From: Symsagittifera roscoffensis
Lineage: Eukaryota > Xenacoelomorpha > Acoela > Convolutidae
Reading direction: 5' to 3'
Length of the DNA: 64,000 nt
Assembly: GCF_963678635.1 (NCBI RefSeq)
Contig: NC_087062.1
Location: 32,399,651 to 32,463,650, forward strand
Position numbers and translations under genes: made by a program. Positions within the stretch are counted from its first letter, which is position 1. Each line of letters opens with the position of its first letter. The notes beneath the pieces are model-generated. The model had not been told where the DNA came from, did no database searches, and worked only from the letters and a program-made list of their open reading frames with translations. Shown piece by piece: positions 42,310 through 52,764 of the stretch.

Positions 42310-45300
42310 TTAGCATATGCTCAGATAGTATTTTTTATGTAAGTAAACCTCTATGTCAGTCTCTGAAAATATCACATGCACAAGAGCGTACAACTCTCTC
42401 GGATGTAGCTTTCCCCTATTAGGATCGTACACTGGCAACGAGAGAGAGGTCACACCTCTCTCAACCAGGAAATCCCTAAGTCGAGTCAAGGCCAACACCA
42501 AGCTCTCCGGATTCACGTGTTGCCTATCAGTAGCTTTCGTAACCAAAAAACACAAATATTTCCCTGGTATCTGTGATGCAACAGGGGGCAACGCTATCAC
42601 TCCTCCTACACCCGGCCTCTGTTTCCACAAAAACTCGATATTCTTGTACTCCCTTTTAAAGTCGGCCGCTAGTGCTGTTTTGAAGCTTACGTCCGCAGTT
42701 ATCGCTATGGCGCATGTGCGTTCCGTGAGTATGAAATCGCTGTCCGTTATCACGATATTGTTCGAATAATGGTTCGGGAGATCAAAATACGATTCAAAGA
42801 TTCGTCCAAAAGGTGGTTCTTTAGCATTCTCGCCCTCTGTCTCTAGTTCTCCGGTTTCCCTTGCCGATTTTAATTTTTTTATCATGAGATTTTCGGTGTG
42901 GGTGAGTCCTACCCCCACTCCCCGGACAAAAATATCCATCGACGTCCCCGTCGATCGCCCAAAGTCTAGGAGACCGAGGTTGGATTGTGGAACACGTAGA
43001 GGACCATCTGGGGCGACCCAGTTGGACTCGGTATTGTCATGACTGATGTATCTGACGCCATCTCTGTCGACGTCCTGAATCGTCAGGATCGTCTCTTTTG
43101 GATCTGTCGGCAGATCGTGGAGCCATTCGAGCACGCGCAAGTTTGTTAGTTCTTGCTCATGAGTCTGTTCCGCTTCTGGTTCGAACTCCACTTCCGGTTC
43201 TGATCGATCGTCGATCCAATCTTGATCCATATCGTTCACAAGGTCGATTTCTTTTAGGATTGCTACTTCGTCCAGCCCCACCAGCGAGTCTATGACATCA
43301 CTCACTACTATCCGGTCTACAACGAAGTCCTCGCCATACGGATTGTATTTCTTCTGGTTTTTTCCCCTCTTACTTTGGCGTGTCTCCATAGTGAGCGGAA
43401 AGTCAGGCTGTATTCCTTTGTCAATTTCGGTTTGTTCTGGGCAATCCCAGTCTTCTTCGGCATATGGTAGAGTTTCATCGTCCACCTCTACTCGCTCAGT
43501 CAACTCGAGATCCAGTGGTAGATCACAATTGTCCACCATCTCATTCCCGTCGTTCTTGTCGCGAGTACCCCTTTCATTCACTTCACAAGCAGGATCCACT
43601 ATTAAATAGTCTCCCTCTTGCATGTCCGCTGGGATGCACCAATCCTCGGACGAGGCGTTGTGTGGTTTGATATTCTCGTAATGAGCCGCTCTTCCGGTGC
43701 TCAGCCGATAAAAACGACCTCCTTGATGCACCTCTGTTATCTGAAATGGACCACGCCATTTCTTTAATAGTTTCTTGGTTCCTTTTGGTGGAACCACTTC
43801 CTGGAACACCCAGACGTAATCGCCAACTGAGTAGGCTTTTGCATCGGCTGTTCTTTTATCAAACCTCCTTTTTTGTCTAATTTGCGCCTGTTGCGTATTC
43901 CTCCTGCATAAGTCATTGAGGTCCTGTTGTCTTCTAATAACGTCCCGCACGTACGTTTGCGGTGCTGTCCTCTTCCCTTCATATTCAGGGTAGAAGAACG
44001 TTAACGGGAGTGCTTTTTCATGACCCGTGAGCATCATATGCGGACTTATTCCCGTGGTGGAATGCTCCGTGCTGTTGTAAGCACCCATCACTTGCGGTAA
44101 GTGCTTGTCCCAGTCATCCATGTAGCGTGAGCAGTAGACTCTCAACATGGATACCAGTGTGCGATTCTGCCTCTCGACTAGGCCATTCGTTTGCGGGTGA
44201 TAAGTGGTCGAGTGGGCCTGCGCTACCTGCGACCTTTTCATTAACTCTTTCGTGAGATCACCTACGAATGCTTTGCCATTGTCAGATTGGAACGTGATGG
44301 GGCAGCCATGCCTTGCTATCCACACGTTTATCAAATGATCGCACGTTTCTTCTGCCGATGCTGTCATGCAGGGTGCCGCCTCCGCATACTTCGTAAAATG
44401 GTCGATCATTACCAGCACCTGATTATAGCCCGTTGCTGTCATGCAGATTTTCTGGTGATCAATTTGCACCACTTCGTTGAAACCTGACGGTTCTATTGAC
44501 TGTAGGGGGAACCTTAGTTTCCTGGGATCCTTTGCCTGTTGACAAGACAGGCATGCGGCTATCCATTTCTCACAAGCCTTCTTCAACCCCGGCCATTCGA
44601 ATCGTTTTTGTATCCTGTTATACACTTTGTCCACGCCTTGATGTCCCATCTGATCATGTGAGCGAAAGAGCAACTCAGTCTGGTACAACTGTGGTAACAC
44701 TATTGAGTTGTATTTATAAAGGACCTTGTCCTCCTCCTTGCGCTTACAGGCTACGATTCCGTCCTTATTCAGGTACAACAAGTCTTTTCTCTTCAGGTAA
44801 AACTGCTTCAGGATTTTGTAGCTGTCTTCTTCCAAGTCTCCCTTGTCAGGTGCTCCATTCTCGATCCATCTTTTCAGACTGCTCGTCATTCTATCATTTC
44901 GTTGAGCCCTCAGGAGATCCGACAGCCTGTACCTGGCTTTCAAATACGTCTTCACCACGTTCATTTGCCCACTCATTATCTCCGGAGCATGAGCATCGTC
45001 CATCAACTTGACACACCATATCTTTTTCAAAGGCGTCGCTTCTTGCACAGATGGTTCCAGATTGGTACGGACGACCATACCATGTGGCAGCAATCTGGTT
45101 GGGCGTTTTGAAACTGCTATCAGTTCGAGCTCGTCTGCGGCATTGTCTACCACAGTGCCCTCTTCATCTGAGGTGTATCTGTCCCTGTCTGGATCCTGAT
45201 GTATTTCCCGGTCCAGCCCACGCTGCTTCCAGTCTACCAATAAGGAGTGGATCGCAATCTCTGACACATCGGAATTGGAAGTTGTTTCAGACGTGTTGTC

Positions 45301-48300
45301 CCAGGACTGGGGTCTCGAGTCACCACTTGAAACGACTGATTCCTCAACATCATATTCCAAGTTGTCTGAGATGTTTCTTGACTCCCCGGACAAAACTCTG
45401 TCCATCGGTCGCTTTGAACCCGACTCCCCAGACAAAATTCTGCCCCTAGGTGGTCTAGTCAACCTCTCCCCGGACAAGTCGTCCTGCACGGGCTCAAAGA
45501 TGTCTGACTCATCAGAGGAGACGTCCTTGACTGGCTCGAAGGTGTCAGACTCCCCGGACATTGTCTCGTCCATGGACGAACAATCTGGGCTTGGCTCGTA
45601 TTCCTCTTTTGCATCCGTGAAGTGCACTCTCCTCGTGAAGCTAGATTTCGATCTGATCCTGACTTCCTCAGTAGCTTGGTTTTGATTCGATGTTCCATAT
45701 TCAGTGAACGAAGTTCTCAACAATACTTCTTTCGGCATCGAGGTCACCAGCTGGTTGACGATCGACCTGCAATCCCGTTCAACGCCTCGGCTGCGAATGG
45801 ACACTGGCCTCTTCTCCGTTCTCAAGGTGACAGTCAACCTCTGCATGGTTTCCCTCCATTCACGATCATGCCTATCCACTTCCCTATCCAACAAGTCACG
45901 GAGTTTTCCCATGACGTCCGGCGCCACGTTCACCGTCTTATTCAATAAAGCGATGCTGTTTATACCCAGCCTGGTCAGTTCTTGCTGTACCAAGTTGGAT
46001 CGGACTAGCAGATCCAACGGAACGGGTTCGCCTCTGGCTAAAAGCTTTATCTCCGCAGCCGTCTCCACTGGAAGGTCAGGGTGTCCAGGTATAGGATGTC
46101 CCGATTTGTCTAACCACCTAGTAAGTGGCAGCTCATCATAGGTTTCTTTGTCCAGAAAGGAAAACCCGTCTTTGATCTCTGATTGGTTAACTTGCTTCTC
46201 TTCGAGGCGCTCATAAAATTCTGTCTTTTTGCTGAGGCTATCTGCGTTCTGGTGCTTGTCACGGGTACGGTGCTCTATGATCATGTGGTATCCATCCAAG
46301 CGCACGATCCAACGACCAATGTAGCTCTGGTCCATCGAATAGGTTTTCAGCCAGGCAAGGGCACGATTGTCCACACGCAACTTGAAGGGAGCACTCCCCA
46401 AGTAGGCCCTGTACTTTTCCACAAACGTGATCACAGCAAACATCTCCGCTTTTGGTGCGCCGTACTTCATCTCAGTGTCACTCAGGACTTTACTTCCATA
46501 AGCTATCGGACGAAGAACCGTTCTCCCGTTCCACTCCTGCTCTTGGTGAAGTATGCCTGATATCGCAACCACTGATGCATCCGTGTCCAGCACGAACATC
46601 CCCTTCTCCGTTGGCATGCCGAGGACCGGTGCCTCGCAAAGTTCGCGTTTGATGTTTTCAAATGAGACTTGTGCCTCATCAGTCCAGGTGAACTTTTTGC
46701 CCTTATTTCTCATCAACTTCTGCATGGGGTATATTTTGTCAGCATACCCCTTGATGAACTCGCGATAATAATTGGCGAATCCCAGAAAACTCATCAACTG
46801 TGTATCTGTTTTAGGTGCCTTCCAGGTCAGCACCGCTTCAACCGCTTCGGGATCTGGTCTCACTCCATGTTTGTCAACCAGGCGGCCCAGATACTTTATG
46901 GAATCTTTGAGGATTTCGCACTTAGAGGGTTTGCATTTCAGACCCGCCTGCTTCATGCAAGAAAACACCTCTTCCAACCTTTCGATGTGGTCTTCCAAGG
47001 TTGGTGTCGCGATCACTACATCATCGACATAACACATGATGAGATTCCCATACTTCTTAGTAACGCTCGTGAGTGCCTGAGTCATCAGTCGCTGGAATGT
47101 GGCTGTCGCGTTGCACAATCCGAATGGCATCCTCTTCCACTGGAACAGTCCCAGCTCACAAGCGAAACCTGTTTTCTCTCGATCTTGCTTTCTGAGCGGC
47201 ACTTGCCAGAATGCTGAGCCCAAATCCAACGTTGTGAAGAACTTGGCGTCTCCCAGCTTGGATAGGCTCTCATCGATGCGGGGAATCGGATATGCGTCCT
47301 TTATAGTCACTGCATTCAGATAACGGAAATCGCAACAAAATCTGAGTTGTCCCCCTTTCTTTTTTGCCATGACCACGCCACAAGCCCATGGGGACTTCGA
47401 CGGCTCGATCATGTCGTACTCCATTAACATCTCGATTTCCTTCCTACACGCTTCTGACTTGTTTGGGGTCATTCTTCTCGCCCCTTCCCTATGAGGTACC
47501 GAGCCCTCTTCTATCTCAATCTCGTGCTCTACAAAATTGCAACAACCTATGTCGGCCTTATGTTTCGAAAAAACGTCTGCGTTCCGATTTAGCACCGCCC
47601 TGAGCGAATCTAGTTCCTTGTCGGATACTTTACCCTTCAGATGCTCTATCTCAGGTAGGACAGGCCTATTCGCTGCTAACTCTGCTTCCGTCGGTCTCTC
47701 AGGAAAGTTGGAACAACTAGACAGCCCATCATCTGTTTCCGACTTCATTGAAAACAATTTCCTAGAAGATTTCAATTCAATTACTCTTTTCATTATACAT
47801 TCTTGGTTCGCATGTAATGGACACTTAGTTACATCAAACTTCTTCAAGTTCTCCACACTCAGAAAGTCTGTGTTCAGAGGCAAAGCGTAGCCAAGTTTCT
47901 TTCCCCTCTGTATTGTCACTGTTGTTGCCTCTGTGTTCAATAACACACTCACACACAGTCCGCTCTGAGTGAGCGAGAAGCTTCTTCCTAAAATAGCCGA
48001 GCTTTTACTGTTTGGATTTGGTACCAGACACACCTGTCTGTCATTGCTGAGTTCATTCAAGTTCCTCATCCTAAACGTTGCTATTACGGCTTGGTTCGGT
48101 TTTAATCTAACTTTTCGATCCAGAAAAATCGGCACCTTGGCCTGATTAATTAAGATCTTATTAAGGGGTCTTTTCTCATACTTTCTTTCAGGATCCCTGA
48201 TCCTAATCAATCCGTCATTGAGATCTATCGTGACGTCAAAGTTGCGAACGAAATCCCTTCCTAGGATGAACTGGTCGGATTCGTCCAAATTCTCTACTAC

Positions 48301-51300
48301 TAGGAAGCTCATCCAAAGATGTCTCCCTCCGAGCTGCAGTGAGATGATCGGGGTTCGCCCGGTGACATAGATCGCTCCCTGATTGGCAGCTGCCAACCTG
48401 ATGTTTGTCGGTATGAGATCCGACCTCTCAAAACCCATGTCGGTCCAAGTTTTGACTGGCATGACACTGACTACTGCTCCCGTGTCTAGCAGTCCCTTTA
48501 CTGAAAGCTGTCTGCCTTGCACGTCCAGAACGTGTGCGGCCAGATCTGCCTCGCAACCAATATGCACAGCATCTTGCTCGAGCATCGCGTTGTGTCCGAT
48601 TCGTCTGACCTTCAGTTCCTCTTGACCAATGTATATCCGGCCAACCTGATCGTTCGCATCAGTTATGTGAGCTTTCGTGTAGATATTGATGCCATCCACG
48701 TTCATCAGAATCGGGTAAGGGCCATGGACATCGATATAATGTCCGTCCACTTTCATCAGCCTCGGACCTCCCGTTGTGAGCAGCGCTCGCACTGCCCTGG
48801 AGTCCAGTTTGGGATCCTTCTCCTTCAGGTAGTCGGCATAGATGTCCAGGTGGACCAGTGTAATCTCGGATGGCTCGCTCAGGTTCTTGACCACCTGGTG
48901 CCCTGCGACTGAGATGATAGACATTATTTTGGTCCCTGCCTTCGTCATGCCGAAAGTCTTGCCAGATATAACGTTCAGTTTTAGTCCCTGTTTCTTGGGC
49001 TCTTTTTCATCTTCTGCTCTTGTCGTCTTACTCAGGACATTAAAACTTTCCCGAAGATCTGTGCTCACCAGCTCCGACCTTACCCATTGCTCCACTTCTT
49101 TCGTGGCAAGGTCCTGTTTGACATTCTGCAGCGCTGTCCTTGCCGCCAGGCCGTAATCCACCTTGAGTGGACTAGACGACTCTGCTTCGAGGTTCGAGGC
49201 TACCACCTCGTCAGGCCATGTCTTAACCTTTTTGGTCGCAAAGGTGCTCGGTGTCGTTTCCTTTCTCCGAGATTCAGCCTCGTTCATCAGACGTGCTCGA
49301 CTGGCCTTGACACCCGAAAGCGCCTCTTCGTGGCGGGGATGTTTCGCGTCCGCTACTGCGTCCCAAAATTGAGTACAATCCGACTTGAAGTGTCCCTCCA
49401 AATTACAGAAGAAACACCTCGGACCATATTTCATGATGAGCCCTCTCACGTACTCTTCATGATCCTCGTCGGTCGCGTCAGCGTCCTCGAGAAAGTAGCC
49501 TATGGCCTTCATGTTCTGTTTGTATGCAGAACACGCAGAAACGTGATGGTCCATCGAACCACAATTCGCACACGACCTCCTCTTGTCCATGTCATCGCGA
49601 GGTTTGTACCAACTGGAATTCGCACCAGTGTTTGTCCCGCTATAGTTGCCATAATTGCTGTAACGGTTTTGCGCCCTCGGTTTTATCAGTAAATACTCGC
49701 GTGACTTCATACGCAAGTCGTCGGGCGTGGGTACCTGGTCAAGCGACAGGGTGAAGTGAGTGGCCAACATCGTCTTCAACTCCTCACTCCTTACACCATC
49801 CATGAACTTCGAAGCGATCGCCAAGTTTCGTTCGGATATTCTCTCATCCGGGTTGCTCCTCCTCCTGAGCAATTCAAGGTCGTCCAAGAATTTATCTATT
49901 GATTCTTCATCTCTCTGACGCCTCTTCTCGAACTTCACCATGGCCTGGTGCCCTTGTACTCCAGAGCCGAAACGATTCAGCAGGATGTCGAATATCTTGC
50001 GAGCGCTATCCCTCTCATTGGCTCTTTTCGCCATTACACAATTTAGTGCAGTACCCTCCAAGTTGCTCGTCAGCGCGCTGCACTCTTGTTTCTTGGAGAG
50101 ATTCTCTTCCTCAAAGTGTAACTTCATCACCTCTATCCAAGTATCAATGCAGCCGTCCGACTCGTCTTTATATGACTTTGGCTTTTTCAGTGTTCTTCTT
50201 GACCTCTCTCCTCTCTCGGTTGACTTCGAGAGCTTGGTGATGAATGTTTCAAGAGATCTGTTCAGAGGCTCAAACATCGAGGCATACATCGTTGTGTCTT
50301 GTGAGACTGTAGTCAGATCTGGTACTGAACTGACTTGTGGCACGGTTGGCAATCTTGTCTCCGGGGTGGCATCTGCCTCCGGTGGGACTGGATTTGTCCA
50401 GCCAGGCCTCTGCGGGGCTGCCCTTGGCCGCTCCTTGTTTCTATGTTCGTAGTTCGTTCTCGAGCCTTGCTGGGCTCTGGCACTGTTGCCCGTACCATCT
50501 CCAACATTCGCATGGCGTGAGCGCTCCCTTGAGTTGGAATGCTCCTGCCAACTATTCCCATTCAGGATCGCGTCAAGCTTCCGCATCATCAAGTCAGATT
50601 TGGCGTCCAACCTCCTTTCCAGGCCAGTCATCGTTTGGGCGTAGGTATTATCATGATCATTCAACAATCGCTCGATCTCTCTTGTCATCCTAGCCTCTCT
50701 TTCCTCTGACTCTTTGTTTGCCTGTGCCAGGCTCTCGGCCAGGCATTGATCGGTGTCACGAATCAATCGAGCCTGATCAAACCTCGCCTGCGACTTCACG
50801 TGCGTTAGCTCATCTTTCAAATTCTCTCGACCATGGTGAGCTCTCTCGTCAACTTGATCTATCCTCTTAGTCATGTCTCGCCTCAATTCATCCAGGCCAT
50901 TCATCACACCAGCGAACATATCACTTATGTCACCAGCTGCCCCCAATGGCGGGGTTAGCCCCAGAGAAGACGAGGTCAGCTGCGGCGGTAGCCTAGTACT
51001 TGATGACGCACCGCCCTTTTGCTTGTGCATTGACGTCATCAGTCTGTCGAACGTTGATGATGCTCCCATCGTTATCCCATCTGACATAGGCCTGGTCGGC
51101 GAGGCAGAAGACGCCTCCCTGCTCATGTCGTTCCTTGGGCACGGTGTGAAGTTCACATCCGGATGGGTTATCTCCGGGTAGCCATCACTGGAAGTCAAAC
51201 CTACAGTTGGTAGTGACGCCATGCGTTCGTCGTACAAGGACTTCCAACTCTTCTTGGCCTTCGAGAACGTCTGCTCTTCACCCGGACTCATACTCGACAT

Positions 51301-51792
51301 CATCGCGTTGTTACTCTGTTTGGCCAAGGATGAGTGTGCACTTGTCAGATGTGAAGGTTCCCTTCTCCATTTATAGCTCTTAGTCTCTGACTTGGACATT
51401 CCCCTGTACAACACCTCCTCCCGAGGTTCGACCTCGGAACGCTCCGAGGTCTCCTCTGTCCTCTCGACTTCCTCTCGTTCGAGGACCCCGTCTGGCTCAA
51501 AGTCGGGTCGAATGAGCGTTCGCTCCCCTTCGTCAAAGGGATCCACCGGCGTTTCGCTCGCAGGCTCGGCCTCGGCGCTCCGCCCTTGATTGCCATCAAG
51601 GTTTTTCTCGCTCCTTAGTCTCATTTCGATCACTGAAAGATCAGGTTGACCTTTAGTCGATTCGTCTTCAGCAAACGCGTCGGAAGCGCTGCTAAACGAG
51701 GTTTGGCTACGCCTAGTTCTAAATTTCCGCGTGCTTCCCTTGCTTAGCCTGGGAATTTTAGTAGTCGATCCTAACGAGTCCCTGCGCTGCAT
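42310..51792 (-). CDS. ORF A: Ty3/gypsy-like gag-pol polyprotein ending in a macro domain
   Basis: 3160 codons from ATG 51792 (MQRRDSLGS) in one uninterrupted frame. Gag is about 1-800, with two CCHC knuckles near 737 (CANCGSMDHHVSAC) and 790 (CFFCNLEGHFKSDC). Protease has DTGA near 1102 and ILGRDF. RT spans about 1470-1700, with KKKGGQLRFCCDFRYLN, FGLCNATATFQRLM and YVDD near 1589. RNase H (about 1735-1860) has DTDAS, KAEMFA and RVDNRALAWL. A linker of about 550 residues holds LSGES repeats. Integrase has an HHCC finger (HDQMGHQGV, CLSCQQAKD), IDHQ, SDNGKAF and VERQN, then a GPY/F-like module (KKWRGPFQITEV). The last 150 residues (about 3010-3160) are a macro domain like OARD1/TARG1. The gag-pol order, with integrase last among the enzymes, is Ty3/gypsy. 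The macro domain is not a normal part of the superfamily. Confidence 0.95.
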   Translation of the reverse strand: MQRRDSLGSTTKIPRLSKGSTRKFRTRRSQTSFSSASDAFAEDESTKGQPDLSVIEMRLRSEKNLDGNQGRSAEAEPASETPVDPFDEGERTLIRPDFEPDGVLEREEVERTEETSERSEVEPREEVLYRGMSKSETKSYKWRREPSHLTSAHSSLAKQSNNAMMSSMSPGEEQTFSKAKKSWKSLYDERMASLPTVGLTSSDGYPEITHPDVNFTPCPRNDMSREASSASPTRPMSDGITMGASSTFDRLMTSMHKQKGGASSSTRLPPQLTSSSLGLTPPLGAAGDISDMFAGVMNGLDELRRDMTKRIDQVDERAHHGRENLKDELTHVKSQARFDQARLIRDTDQCLAESLAQANKESEEREARMTREIERLLNDHDNTYAQTMTGLERRLDAKSDLMMRKLDAILNGNSWQEHSNSRERSRHANVGDGTGNSARAQQGSRTNYEHRNKERPRAAPQRPGWTNPVPPEADATPETRLPTVPQVSSVPDLTTVSQDTTMYASMFEPLNRSLETFITKLSKSTERGERSRRTLKKPKSYKDESDGCIDTWIEVMKLHFEEENLSKKQECSALTSNLEGTALNCVMAKRANERDSARKIFDILLNRFGSGVQGHQAMVKFEKRRQRDEESIDKFLDDLELLRRRSNPDERISERNLAIASKFMDGVRSEELKTMLATHFTLSLDQVPTPDDLRMKSREYLLIKPRAQNRYSNYGNYSGTNTGANSSWYKPRDDMDKRRSCANCGSMDHHVSACSAYKQNMKAIGYFLEDADATDEDHEEYVRGLIMKYGPRCFFCNLEGHFKSDCTQFWDAVADAKHPRHEEALSGVKASRARLMNEAESRRKETTPSTFATKKVKTWPDEVVASNLEAESSSPLKVDYGLAARTALQNVKQDLATKEVEQWVRSELVSTDLRESFNVLSKTTRAEDEKEPKKQGLKLNVISGKTFGMTKAGTKIMSIISVAGHQVVKNLSEPSEITLVHLDIYADYLKEKDPKLDSRAVRALLTTGGPRLMKVDGHYIDVHGPYPILMNVDGINIYTKAHITDANDQVGRIYIGQEELKVRRIGHNAMLEQDAVHIGCEADLAAHVLDVQGRQLSVKGLLDTGAVVSVMPVKTWTDMGFERSDLIPTNIRLAAANQGAIYVTGRTPIISLQLGGRHLWMSFLVVENLDESDQFILGRDFVRNFDVTIDLNDGLIRIRDPERKYEKRPLNKILINQAKVPIFLDRKVRLKPNQAVIATFRMRNLNELSNDRQVCLVPNPNSKSSAILGRSFSLTQSGLCVSVLLNTEATTVTIQRGKKLGYALPLNTDFLSVENLKKFDVTKCPLHANQECIMKRVIELKSSRKLFSMKSETDDGLSSCSNFPERPTEAELAANRPVLPEIEHLKGKVSDKELDSLRAVLNRNADVFSKHKADIGCCNFVEHEIEIEEGSVPHREGARRMTPNKSEACRKEIEMLMEYDMIEPSKSPWACGVVMAKKKGGQLRFCCDFRYLNAVTIKDAYPIPRIDESLSKLGDAKFFTTLDLGSAFWQVPLRKQDREKTGFACELGLFQWKRMPFGLCNATATFQRLMTQALTSVTKKYGNLIMCYVDDVVIATPTLEDHIERLEEVFSCMKQAGLKCKPSKCEILKDSIKYLGRLVDKHGVRPDPEAVEAVLTWKAPKTDTQLMSFLGFANYYREFIKGYADKIYPMQKLMRNKGKKFTWTDEAQVSFENIKRELCEAPVLGMPTEKGMFVLDTDASVVAISGILHQEQEWNGRTVLRPIAYGSKVLSDTEMKYGAPKAEMFAVITFVEKYRAYLGSAPFKLRVDNRALAWLKTYSMDQSYIGRWIVRLDGYHMIIEHRTRDKHQNADSLSKKTEFYERLEEKQVNQSEIKDGFSFLDKETYDELPLTRWLDKSGHPIPGHPDLPVETAAEIKLLARGEPVPLDLLVRSNLVQQELTRLGINSIALLNKTVNVAPDVMGKLRDLLDREVDRHDREWRETMQRLTVTLRTEKRPVSIRSRGVERDCRSIVNQLVTSMPKEVLLRTSFTEYGTSNQNQATEEVRIRSKSSFTRRVHFTDAKEEYEPSPDCSSMDETMSGESDTFEPVKDVSSDESDIFEPVQDDLSGERLTRPPRGRILSGESGSKRPMDRVLSGESRNISDNLEYDVEESVVSSGDSRPQSWDNTSETTSNSDVSEIAIHSLLVDWKQRGLDREIHQDPDRDRYTSDEEGTVVDNAADELELIAVSKRPTRLLPHGMVVRTNLEPSVQEATPLKKIWCVKLMDDAHAPEIMSGQMNVVKTYLKARYRLSDLLRAQRNDRMTSSLKRWIENGAPDKGDLEEDSYKILKQFYLKRKDLLYLNKDGIVACKRKEEDKVLYKYNSIVLPQLYQTELLFRSHDQMGHQGVDKVYNRIQKRFEWPGLKKACEKWIAACLSCQQAKDPRKLRFPLQSIEPSGFNEVVQIDHQKICMTATGYNQVLVMIDHFTKYAEAAPCMTASAEETCDHLINVWIARHGCPITFQSDNGKAFVGDLTKELMKRSQVAQAHSTTYHPQTNGLVERQNRTLVSMLRVYCSRYMDDWDKHLPQVMGAYNSTEHSTTGISPHMMLTGHEKALPLTFFYPEYEGKRTAPQTYVRDVIRRQQDLNDLCRRNTQQAQIRQKRRFDKRTADAKAYSVGDYVWVFQEVVPPKGTKKLLKKWRGPFQITEVHQGGRFYRLSTGRAAHYENIKPHNASSEDWCIPADMQEGDYLIVDPACEVNERGTRDKNDGNEMVDNCDLPLDLELTERVEVDDETLPYAEEDWDCPEQTEIDKGIQPDFPLTMETRQSKRGKNQKKYNPYGEDFVVDRIVVSDVIDSLVGLDEVAILKEIDLVNDMDQDWIDDRSEPEVEFEPEAEQTHEQELTNLRVLEWLHDLPTDPKETILTIQDVDRDGVRYISHDNTESNWVAPDGPLRVPQSNLGLLDFGRSTGTSMDIFVRGVGVGLTHTENLMIKKLKSARETGELETEGENAKEPPFGRIFESYFDLPNHYSNNIVITDSDFILTERTCAIAITADVSFKTALAADFKREYKNIEFLWKQRPGVGGVIALPPVASQIPGKYLCFLVTKATDRQHVNPESLVLALTRLRDFLVERGVTSLSLPVYDPNRGKLHPRELYALVHVIFSETDIEVYLHKKYYLSIC
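42316..42765 (-). other. Macro domain at the C terminus of ORF A
   Basis: The segment aligns over its whole length with the OARD1/TARG1 class: an initial strand (NNIVITDSDFI), a hydrophobic strand followed by LAADFKREYKNIEFLWKQ, GVGGVIAL, YLCFLVTKATDRQHVNPESL, LTRLRDFLVERGVTSLSLPV and VIFSETDIEVYL. OARD1-type enzymes bind ADP-ribose and remove it from glutamate or from DNA. The lysine that acts in that class (in the LxTK motif) is retained here (LVTK). The Gly-rich ligand loop (GAG) and the catalytic aspartate after the SxP strand are not: the sequence is VYDPNRGK. So binding or altered activity is more likely than the standard reaction. Family identity is secure by pattern; function is inference. 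Confidence 0.78.
45380..45562 (-). repeat. Internal repeats with polypurine-tract-like core (LSGES region)
   Basis: Four repeats in ORF A between RNase H and integrase contain ctccc(c)Rgaca on the plus strand, at 45382, 45424, 45466 and 45550; a fifth is at 42918. They encode LSGES, LSGE or MSGES. The minus-strand core TGTCCGGGGAG is the same as the polypurine tract next to the LTR. Adjacent units also repeat SSDESDIFEPV-type sequence. Confidence 0.7.
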
Positions 51793-52254
51793 AGTTTTGT
51801 ACAAAATGAAAGTATTCGTAATTTGATGGCAATGCAAACGTACCACAAACAAGATCTAGTTAAATCACTTAACGCTGCCTACTCGATTCCGTCAGTATCA
51901 AAATGTCTCTTAGATCTCTCACGACTAAATTAGTGACTCAGCTAAAGTTACACACAGGGTCTACCCAGTATTGATATAATGCTAACTCAACCCGGTTGTA
52001 TAGTATAACAGTATCACTAAGTTTCCACAAGATATAATCGACACACAAAACACAATCGATAATCAGATAAGAATATCCTACAGGTGACAGCGACCTTTTG
52101 TCAGTATCAATTTATCGCCACACAATTTATCAAGTCACTGCTTTGTTAAAATTAAACAATCTTCGATAAAAAGCAGTGATGATTCAGAAATAGATAAATA
52201 AAACTTAGTCTTAAAGAAAAAGACTTCCCCCAATCGGAACGATCCGAAAGAACG

Positions 52255-52557
52255 AAGCCCAGGACACAGTCTTCTCAAGTGGGTGTGTATTTGCCTAATA
52301 CACCCACCGAGGTCTTCTTTTAGGTGTCCTGCGATTGCCCGAGCTGTCCTACTAAGTAGCTCAAGGCAACCTCTTGGTCGAAAATTCGTCAAATCTATGA
52401 AAAAGCTCTCCCACACTCGGACTGCTCCAAGTGCACGAGAGTAGGGAACAATTCTTCTTCTCAAGTGGGTGTGTATTTGCTTAATACACCCACCGAGGTC
52501 TTCCTTTATTTGTTCCCGGATTGCCCGAACTTTCCTATTAAGTAGCTCAAGGCAACC
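52255..52557. repeat. Direct repeat of about 180-190 bp in the leader
   Basis: Blocks in the order ttctcaagtgggtgtgtatt, taatacacccaccgaggtct, gcgattgcccgaRctKtcct and taagtagctcaaggcaacc occur once at about 52270-52372 and again at about 52457-52557. They are separated by a related but more diverged stretch. Non-coding. Confidence 0.75.
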
Positions 52558-52764
52558 ACTCAACCAAAATCACAATCAAAAAAAATTTTGTTCGGGTACT
52601 TCTAATACACCCAATATAGAATCCAAAGTTGATCACGAATTTCCGGGTCAGAATGGATTCTTATGATCCTGATAAGCACGCCTAATATCCTAATATGATC
52701 CTAATTAAATGGATATTTTCCGTTTCCCAAATTGCCACAGAAGGTTTACTCAAGTCTCTTACAA

